Origin: Gammaproteobacteria bacterium
GTDB taxonomy: Bacteria > Pseudomonadota > Gammaproteobacteria > Pseudomonadales > Cellvibrionaceae
NCBI GenBank assembly: GCA_021151835.1
Contig: JAGKWO010000028.1
Span: forward strand, 1-58,542
DNA: 58,542 bases
Reading direction: 5' to 3'
In this document: positions 1-6,397 of the stretch, piece by piece
How the letters are laid out: every line of letters starts with the position of its first letter
Position numbering within the stretch: the first letter of the stretch is position 1
Translations under genes and position numbers: made by a program
Notes under the pieces: model-generated
Told to the model about the DNA's origin: nothing
Database searches by the model: none
The model's input: the letters and a program-made list of their open reading frames with translations, nothing else

Positions 1-395
1 ATTATAAAAACCTGCTTAGTAAAAGTTAAATTTTCATTATTTATAAAAAATATAAAATTTTAAATGATAGACACTTGTCATGTGGTGTCAGTTAAAACAG
101 TTGTTAATACATCAAGCCGTTAAAGCGAGCAACCCTTGCTGCCGGATTTTATTTATCCAATAAGATTTCCAGTGAAATTTTTGGTAAATACTCCGGCGTG
201 TGTGGTTGTGGATGGCTTGTTGTAGGCAAACCAATATCGAAATTGCGGATCGATTTAATTACAACAACGACCCCCTATCTGGAATTCGGTAATACCTCTG
301 TCGTCGCATAATCGCGGCCAAGAGTCACTACTAACCGGTCTTTACTCCTCTACAGGCAGCATTGGTAATAAGGCTAAAAAATCTGGAGTCTAATA
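1..395. other. AT-rich upstream region of the GH11-CBM60 xylanase
   Basis: No gene is visible. The last bases before the xylanase carry a GGAG ribosome binding site followed by TCTAATA and the ATG. The same GGAG-N-CTAATA-ATG arrangement precedes the leader ORF of the second GH11 gene at 6341, so this start region appears to have been duplicated with the gene. I could not place a promoter with confidence. Confidence 0.5.
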
Positions 396-1493
396 ATGAA
401 TCAGATCATCAATAAAATAAGTATTAGCAAAAAAGCCATTCTCTCTTCATTGGTTTGTGCAGCGGCATTGGGTGTATCTGCTGTCAATGCGCAAACGCTT
501 ACCAGTAACTCTACTGGTACCAACAACGGATTTTATTATTCGTTCTGGAAAGATTCAGGTAATGCCTCCATGACATTACATTCTGGCGGACGTTATGCAT
601 CGCAATGGAATAGTGGCACCAATAACTGGGTGGGCGGTAAGGGCTGGAATCCCGGTAGCAGTTCAAAAGTGGTGAGTTATTCGGGCTATTACGGTGTAAG
701 CAATAGCCAAAACTCTTACCTCGCCCTTTACGGCTGGACCAGAAGCCCGCTGATTGAGTACTACGTGATTGAAAGTTACGGCTCATACAATCCGGCCAGC
801 TGTTCCGGTGGAACTGACTACGGTAGTTTCCAAAGTGACGGTGCGACCTACAACGTCCGCCGTTGCCAACGGGTTAACCAACCGTCCATTGATGGTAACC
901 AGACTTTTTATCAATATTTCAGCGTGAGAAATCCCAAGAAAGGATTTGGAAATATTTCCGGCACCATCACCTTTGCTAACCATGCAAATTTCTGGAGAAG
1001 CAAAGGCCTGAATTTGGGTAACCACAATTACATGGTACTGGCGACCGAGGGTTATCAAAGTAATGGTAGTTCCGATATTACTGTGAGCGAAGGTGGCAAC
1101 AATAATGGTGGCAACAATGGCGGCGGTAGCTCAAGCTCATCACCATCAACTGGCGGCAGCAAAACCATTGTGGTGCGCGCGCGCGGAACTGCCGGTGGTG
1201 AAAGCATTACCCTCAAAGTAAATAACCAGGCAGTACAAACCTGGACTTTATCTACTAGCTACAATAATTACACCGCAACCACCAGTTTGTCAGGTGGCAG
1301 CCTGGTGGAATTCACAAATGATGGCGGTAATCGCGATGTGCAAATTGATTACATTAGTGTGAATGGTGCTGTTCGCCAGTCTGAACAACAGACTTATAAC
1401 ACCGGCGTTTACCAAAACAATGCGTGTGGCGGCGGCAATGGCGGTAGCGAGTGGTTACATTGCAATGGCGCTATCGGTTACGGCAATCTTTAA
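396..1493 (+). CDS. Secreted endo-1,4-beta-xylanase, GH11 with C-terminal CBM60
   Basis: The 365-residue protein should hydrolyse xylan outside the cell. Residues 1-32 form a signal peptide (cleavage after VNA, before Gln33). A GH11 domain spans about 33-235, with nucleophile Glu121 in the PLIEYYV motif and acid/base Glu218 in ATEGYQS. After a Gly/Asn/Ser linker, a CBM60-like module (about 256-365) has the features RARG, a VQIDYISVNG strand and a Cys-rich end. CBM60 modules are known Ca-dependent xylan/galactan binders. A good terminator follows at 1535. The GH11 part is nearly identical to that of the 935-residue protein at 6394, which points to recent tandem duplication. It lacks the CBM10, malectin-like and esterase parts of that paralogue. 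Confidence 0.93.
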   Translation: MNQIINKISISKKAILSSLVCAAALGVSAVNAQTLTSNSTGTNNGFYYSFWKDSGNASMTLHSGGRYASQWNSGTNNWVGGKGWNPGSSSKVVSYSGYYGVSNSQNSYLALYGWTRSPLIEYYVIESYGSYNPASCSGGTDYGSFQSDGATYNVRRCQRVNQPSIDGNQTFYQYFSVRNPKKGFGNISGTITFANHANFWRSKGLNLGNHNYMVLATEGYQSNGSSDITVSEGGNNNGGNNGGGSSSSSPSTGGSKTIVVRARGTAGGESITLKVNNQAVQTWTLSTSYNNYTATTSLSGGSLVEFTNDGGNRDVQIDYISVNGAVRQSEQQTYNTGVYQNNACGGGNGGSEWLHCNGAIGYGNL

Positions 1494-1534
1494 ATAGATT
1501 CAATTAACATCATTGTTGATGTACTTTGACAAAA

Positions 1535-1566
1535 GGCGCAGGTAAGGATCACCTGCCCCTTTTTTA
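1535..1566 (+). terminator. Rho-independent terminator of the xylanase gene
   Basis: The stem 1535-1543 / 1551-1559 (one internal mismatch, loop AAGGATC) is followed by six T. It lies inside the longest open frame that could be assigned to the next gene, which argues that the true AraC start is downstream of it. Confidence 0.8.
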
Positions 1567-1582
1567 TCAAGAGCATTCAAAC

Positions 1583-2734
1583 ATGAAAATGTCCCTGTTT
1601 AACATTCACGATGTCACCCTGTTTATAACAGTCACCCTGTGTTTATTCCTCGCCACGTTTCAATTTTTCTACCCGGACAAAAACCGGATAGCGAAATATT
1701 TCCTGCTGGTCTTTTTAATCGATATTGCCATTGGTGTGGGTGCGGTATTGTTGCTATGGCAACCCGCCATAAAAATACATCCGTTGATAGACAGCTATGC
1801 TATTCCTTATCTTTTATTCGGTTCGCTTTTACTAAAAGGCCCCCTGCTCTACTGCTATGTTGCTGCGGCAACAACCCCGGATTATCGCTTTGAATCCTTC
1901 AATATTTTTCATTTGATGCCCTTTGTTATTTATTTTCTAGTGCTCGCCATAACGAGCCACAACACCGGCAATATTCATGCGTACAGCGATAAGTTAACGC
2001 GTATCCTGTCTTTCTACGAATGGCACTCGGTCAAAATAATTCCGCTTGTTTACGCGCTGATGGCGACGCATAAGCTGTATCAGCACCGCAAGGTTTTAAC
2101 AACCCAGGCATCAAGTTTTTCACCCGGTATTTTATGGCTGGACATTCTGGTGTGGGGAACCTTGTTTAATTGGGGCTGGTCATTGGGAACACATATACTC
2201 GGGTTTTATCTCGGCGCGTCTGTTGCGGATAAATTCGGTATTTTGGATAACTACATAACATCTGGACTTATCAGTGCACTGCTGGTCTACAGCCTGATAC
2301 ATACCAATAGGCAGCTCTCTGTAAATATGGATTCCAGGACAATGTTCCCGGAATTGAATACCGAGGGGAAAATCGTTGAAAAAATTATTCATTGCATGGA
2401 GGTAGAAAAACTGTTCCTGAATCCGCGCTTGAATATCGAGCGGATGGCGGAGCACATAAACCTTCCCTACCGCGAAGTTTCTGCACTGATTAATAAACAT
2501 TTCCATGTAAACTTTAATGAATATGTTAATTTCTATCGCATCAATGAAGCAAAAAAACTGTTGTCGGATACCCAATTCATTAACGTGCCCATTAATGAAA
2601 TCTATGCCCAGGCAGGCTTTAACAGTAAATCCGCATTTCATCGCTTCTTCAGTCGATTAGTTGGTGTATCACCCACCGAATTTCGCAAACTATCGGCTGC
2701 AGCCATGAAAACCAATTGCACCGCCACCGTGTAA
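1583..2734 (+). CDS. Membrane-anchored AraC-family transcriptional regulator
   Basis: The protein has 383 residues from ATG 1583 (an in-frame ATG at 1589 is equally possible). The frame is open from 1526, but that extension runs through the terminator of the xylanase gene, so I reject it. The N-terminal ~210 residues hold about six or seven hydrophobic segments. The C-terminal ~100 residues are an AraC-type double helix-turn-helix, ending in the family signature PINEIYAQAGFNSKSAF then F-R-L-V-G-V-SPTEFRK. This layout (7TM-like sensor fused to HTH_18) is known for regulators of carbohydrate use. Its position between xylanase and glucanase genes suggests that it senses a membrane or periplasmic signal and controls this locus, which is inference. 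Confidence 0.82.
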   Translation: MKMSLFNIHDVTLFITVTLCLFLATFQFFYPDKNRIAKYFLLVFLIDIAIGVGAVLLLWQPAIKIHPLIDSYAIPYLLFGSLLLKGPLLYCYVAAATTPDYRFESFNIFHLMPFVIYFLVLAITSHNTGNIHAYSDKLTRILSFYEWHSVKIIPLVYALMATHKLYQHRKVLTTQASSFSPGILWLDILVWGTLFNWGWSLGTHILGFYLGASVADKFGILDNYITSGLISALLVYSLIHTNRQLSVNMDSRTMFPELNTEGKIVEKIIHCMEVEKLFLNPRLNIERMAEHINLPYREVSALINKHFHVNFNEYVNFYRINEAKKLLSDTQFINVPINEIYAQAGFNSKSAFHRFFSRLVGVSPTEFRKLSAAAMKTNCTATV

Positions 2735-2769
2735 CGATTGCCTTTTGATACTGCTGGCAATCGTTACAC
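2729..2769. terminator. Perfect 14-bp stem-loop between convergent genes
   Basis: The arms 2729-2742 and 2756-2769 are perfectly complementary, with a 13-nt loop. The stop codon of the AraC gene lies inside the left arm. Only a loose T-rich stretch follows on the plus strand (TGTTATTTATTTG), so it is probably a shared terminator of modest strength for the AraC gene and the convergent GH16 gene. Confidence 0.65.
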
Positions 2770-2788
2770 CGCTGCTGTTATTTATTTG

Positions 2789-4276
2789 TTAATTTACTCT
2801 ACAGGTTGGCGCAACAAACGAGCCGTCGTGATTACCTTGCAAACCAAAACTGACTGATTGCCCCGGCGCGATGGTGCCATTCCAATTTACATTGCTCGCC
2901 GTCACGATATTACCCGAGCCACCAATAGTTGCATTCCACCCGCCCGTGCGTTGAGGATTTTCACTGAAGCCCAGTGTAACGCTCCAGCCATTGACTGCGA
3001 CAACGCCGCCATTGTTAATAACAACATCCAATTGGTACCCGCTACCCCAGTTATTTACCACTCGCGCCGTGCAATTTAATCCGCCCGTGCTGATTGAACT
3101 GGCAATAGACGAGCTGCTTGAGCTTCTGCTTGACGACGGTGGAAGGATGGAGCTTTGATTTGAACTGGACGCCCGTGAACTGGAAATTACCGAGCTCAAC
3201 GCAACGGAACTGCTTCCTCCGGTGATTCCAAATGGCGCCGGCTGTGCAGCACAGGTAGTACGCGAAATGCAGCTTCTGTTATTTTCATAACCCCAGCCGT
3301 TGCCTGTATTCACACACAACGGATAAAGCGTGCCGTACCAATTACATTGGCTACCATTGGTGTTTGGATTGCTCGATGCAAGCGACGAGCTGGCAACACT
3401 GCTCCTGCTCGAAACGGTACTACTGCTAATTGCTGTACTGCTACTGGAACGGCTACTCGAAATAACGCTGCTGCTTGATCGGCTACTGGCATTAGCATCC
3501 ACCGGAACCGTTCCCGAAAAACCTTTGGCATTTTCCGTCGTCAGTGCCAGGATTAGGGTTCCATTTTGGACCACAACGTTGGCCGGATCGAAGTCCACAT
3601 AATTTCCATCAAAGGTCCAGTCCGCTTTACTCCAGCGAGAGCTATCAAAATTATTAAAATCATCGCGCCAGGACAATGTAAAACTTTTGGTGTTGGTGTT
3701 GTAAGTGTAATACTCCATGTAATTTACAAACTGATAGACCGGCAGGATGGAAGGGTTAAATGCCCCCACCCAGGATTCCGATGTCGACGCCCAGATGTTG
3801 AAACGCATGCTCTGTGGATTAACGAGACCGGTCACAAAATTGCTACCGTTAATTCTCCTCACTTGCTGGCCATCAATAAACCAGGCTACATAATCCGGAG
3901 TCCACTCCAGAACATAGGTATGGTAATCATCCGCGAGGGATTGCGCTGCTGTATGCAGCCCCTCTGTGGTCTGGCGTGGTGAGCCTACGATGATATTACT
4001 TTGCATTTGGTAGGCGTCATTTTTTCCCAGTACTTCAATGTCAATTTCTTCCCACACGGCGCCTGATAGTTCGGAACCATTTTTGTAAGTAAAAAAAGTC
4101 GAGAGCAAACCGCTGCCTTCCGCCACACGCATACGCATAACGTAACGGCCGTATTTTGTCGATTCGGCGCTGTAAATTTCCGCGCCCTTGTAAGGTTTCG
4201 CCGAAGCATGAGCAGTGCCGAATATGGCAATGCAAAGCGTGGCTATCAGGAAATAAATGGATCGTTTGTTAAACAT
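2789..4276 (-). CDS. Secreted GH16 beta-1,3-1,4-glucanase (lichenase), circularly permuted, with CBM10 and CBM2
   Basis: The 495-residue protein has a signal peptide (1-24 or 1-26), a GH16 catalytic domain (about 27-255), a Ser-rich linker, CBM10 (about 309-345, starting CNWYGT), a second Ser-rich linker, and CBM2 (about 400-495). The catalytic motif E77-I-D79-I-E81 lies in the lichenase context EIDIEVLGKN. The catalytic domain opens with the strand that is internal in Bacillus lichenases. The segment normally at the N-terminus (F-W-x-K-A-D-W ... N-V-V-V-Q-N-G-T-L-x-L-A-L-T) is found at 200-250 instead. This is the permuted order known from the Fibrobacter succinogenes enzyme. AAGGAG lies six bases before the ATG. 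It should cut mixed-linkage beta-glucan and bind cellulose through CBM2. Confidence 0.9.
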   Translation of the reverse strand: MFNKRSIYFLIATLCIAIFGTAHASAKPYKGAEIYSAESTKYGRYVMRMRVAEGSGLLSTFFTYKNGSELSGAVWEEIDIEVLGKNDAYQMQSNIIVGSPRQTTEGLHTAAQSLADDYHTYVLEWTPDYVAWFIDGQQVRRINGSNFVTGLVNPQSMRFNIWASTSESWVGAFNPSILPVYQFVNYMEYYTYNTNTKSFTLSWRDDFNNFDSSRWSKADWTFDGNYVDFDPANVVVQNGTLILALTTENAKGFSGTVPVDANASSRSSSSVISSSRSSSSTAISSSTVSSRSSVASSSLASSNPNTNGSQCNWYGTLYPLCVNTGNGWGYENNRSCISRTTCAAQPAPFGITGGSSSVALSSVISSSRASSSNQSSILPPSSSRSSSSSSIASSISTGGLNCTARVVNNWGSGYQLDVVINNGGVVAVNGWSVTLGFSENPQRTGGWNATIGGSGNIVTASNVNWNGTIAPGQSVSFGLQGNHDGSFVAPTCRVN

Positions 4277-4791
4277 GGTGTACTCCTTATGTTTATTGTG
4301 GATGAGTTATGGATATTTTTCTGACCGCAACAGCACAAGGAATTTACAAAAAAATGGAGCTCGATTTTGTCCCACTTTTGCAAAACAGCGAGAATATACC
4401 GTCACATTTTCGCCGGGATAATGGGACTCGCAGACGGATCGGATTGAAATGAGAACTGCGCGGAGGTCACTGGCAGTGGTTTCAACACATCTTAAAAATT
4501 CTTTACGCGTTGGCATCAGGTTTTTGCTTTATTAACCCATCACCACCCGCAAAATTATATTATAATATACCCAGATGATTGCAGCAGTTCCAGTGGTGTT
4601 TTAACTTGTTAGCAATTTTCAATTCAAGAAATATAAAAGCAAACACTCCCATTTTTTTGTGCAAAAAACCGCCTCAAGACAAACCAGAACATAGCGGGTT
4701 TTGCACAAGCGCTCCAACAAACGCGATAGCGCTGATTCCATCAATGATGGCGTTGTCGCTTCGCCTCAAAATTAATGTCAGGAGATAATTT
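4277..4791. other. Divergent intergenic region between GH16 and esterase genes
   Basis: No convincing gene is present. It must hold the divergent promoters for the GH16 gene (minus) and the esterase gene (plus). An AT-only near-palindrome at about 4553-4568 (ATTATATTATAATAT) is the most conspicuous sequence. An AGGAGA site lies a few bases before the esterase ATG. Confidence 0.5.
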
Positions 4792-5724
4792 ATGCAGTGG
4801 CAATCCACACCTTTTTCAAAACTGATTGCATCAGTATTAATTTCTTTAGCCAGCACAATTACGTTCGCCCAGGACGGAAAAATGTATCCGATTGAGGCGC
4901 CACAAGAACCTGGAGCCATACCGTTGAATACCGGTGGTGTGGACAACCAACCGGAACAGGAATCCTGGTTTCGCCAATGGGGCGATCCAATGGCCAGAAA
5001 TATTTCCAAGGCAACATTAACGCCCTTCCTCGCCGCCCCTGAAAAAGCAACCGGCACCAGTGTTATTGTGGCGCCTGGTGGTGGCTTTATGTGGCTTTCC
5101 ATGGGCAATGAAGGTTGGGAAGTTGCGCAAGCGCTTGCTGCGCGCGGCATCAATGCTTTTGTATTGAAATATCGTTTGCAACCCACCGCTGGAACATTAG
5201 AGGCATTTGAAACACAAATGAATCAACGTTTTGCAGAAGCGGCAAAAAATTCTGACGATAAAAAAACGCCCCCCAAAAGACCACGCGGAAACCTTGAAAA
5301 TCAACTTGAAGATGTAGAAGCAGCTTACGCACTAATCAAAAGCCGTGCTAAAGAATGGAATGTCGATATGAAGCGGATCGGTATGATGGGTTTCTCTGCC
5401 GGAGCAGGCCTGACCATGGCGACTACACTGCAATCGAAAAAAGTAAGCCTGGCTTTTATCGCACCAATATACGGCGGTATGGATGCTGTTGAAGTACCAA
5501 AGAATGCACCGCCAATGTTTGTGGCAATTGCGGTTGATGATTTCCTGTTTCACGGTGAAACCGGCTTGATAAAATCATGGTATGACGCCAAGGTCCCCGT
5601 GGAATTTCACCTCTATCAAAACGGTGGGCACGGTTTTGGTTTAGGTAATCCTGACCGCACCAGTAACAAATGGTTTGATGCGTTTATGTATTGGCTTGAG
5701 GTCAATAAATTCCTGAAGCCCTGA
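4792..5724 (+). CDS. Secreted alpha/beta-hydrolase, acetyl(xylan)-esterase-like
   Basis: The 310-residue protein begins with a signal peptide (cleavage near TFA-Q, residues 25-27). The hydrolase domain has an oxyanion motif PGGGF (about residue 99), nucleophile Ser202 in GFSAG, acid Asp249 or Asp250 in AVDDF, and His280 in GGHGFG. This layout matches the BD-FAE/acetyl-esterase type of alpha/beta-hydrolases common in xylan loci. Between two xylanase genes, deacetylation of xylan or xylo-oligosaccharides in periplasm or medium is the natural guess. A ribosome binding site AGGAGA precedes the ATG and a strong terminator follows. Confidence 0.78.
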   Translation: MQWQSTPFSKLIASVLISLASTITFAQDGKMYPIEAPQEPGAIPLNTGGVDNQPEQESWFRQWGDPMARNISKATLTPFLAAPEKATGTSVIVAPGGGFMWLSMGNEGWEVAQALAARGINAFVLKYRLQPTAGTLEAFETQMNQRFAEAAKNSDDKKTPPKRPRGNLENQLEDVEAAYALIKSRAKEWNVDMKRIGMMGFSAGAGLTMATTLQSKKVSLAFIAPIYGGMDAVEVPKNAPPMFVAIAVDDFLFHGETGLIKSWYDAKVPVEFHLYQNGGHGFGLGNPDRTSNKWFDAFMYWLEVNKFLKP

Positions 5725-5740
5725 ATGTATTGCGTTAATA

Positions 5741-5770
5741 GAGTTCGCTCACCGGAGCGAACTCTTTTTT
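5741..5770 (+). terminator. Rho-independent terminator of the esterase gene
   Basis: A perfect 10-bp stem (5741-5750 / 5755-5764, loop ACCG) is followed by six T. Confidence 0.93.
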
Positions 5771-6340
5771 GCGATGGCGCACAAACCAGAATCATGTAAA
5801 AAACTCGCAGCACCTTGCTACGCTCTCATTCAAAAAAAATTCCAGCCGCTTGCCACTCTGTTCGCCTTGTTGATCATTACGACGATCAAAATAATATTGT
5901 TATGATCGCGCGCGCATACCAGCAAAAAATAAATCACATGTAAAAACCAAAAAACACACACAAATTTTTAAATGCAAATACATTTTCCCTGGTAGTGTCC
6001 ATTGATCGCGCGTGGCAGATAAATAGTAGAACCAGTTCAAAAAAAATTACCTCGCGTTAACAATTTTAAGAACCAGTTTGCTAAACGTGAGCATTCAGTA
6101 AAAATTCAATATCCATATAAGCATACAATATTTAAAATTCCCTTCGGTCGGGATACACCTCCAACGGCAAGTCATCGGCTGGTTTTATATCGATCCCGTG
6201 GTTTTTATAAAAGCAGCTAAAACCCTACAACATCAGCAGTCCGACTCCCTAATTAGAAAAATACCTGCTCGTAACAAGCGGGATGCGCCAATTCAGATTT
6301 TCCCAATCACTATCGGACGGAGGCTCTTCGGAGACTAATA
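5771..6340. other. Long upstream region of the multidomain xylanase
   Basis: There are about 570 bases without a recognisable gene. Several short AT-rich stretches could be promoters but none is decisive. The region ends in GGAG-A-CTAATA just before the leader ORF, matching the start region of the first GH11 gene. The length leaves room for operators of the AraC-type or another regulator, or for a structured leader. Confidence 0.4.
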
Positions 6341-6397
6341 ATGAAATTAATCCTTGCAGTTAATGCGAACCTTTTTTGCGGAGGTAACTCCCTATGA
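6341..6397 (+). CDS. 18-codon leader ORF overlapping the xylanase start (ATGA)
   Basis: The frame ATG 6341 to TGA 6395-6397 encodes MKLILAVNANLFCGGNSL. It is preceded by GGAG seven bases upstream, in the same context as the start of the 396-1493 xylanase. Its TGA overlaps the ATG of the big xylanase as ATGA. The xylanase has its own GGAGG site inside the leader ORF (6380-6384). The arrangement suggests translational coupling, or the relic of an older start displaced by a frameshift. No function of the peptide itself is implied. Confidence 0.5.
   Translation: MKLILAVNANLFCGGNSL

Noticed and set aside
1526..1582. N-terminal extension of the AraC gene
   Set aside because: It runs through a strong terminator of the upstream gene and has no ribosome binding site; ATG 1583 or 1589 is a better start.
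4674..5186. 170-codon minus-strand frame opposite the esterase
   Set aside because: No conserved motif, and the sense strand encodes a clear hydrolase with signal peptide.
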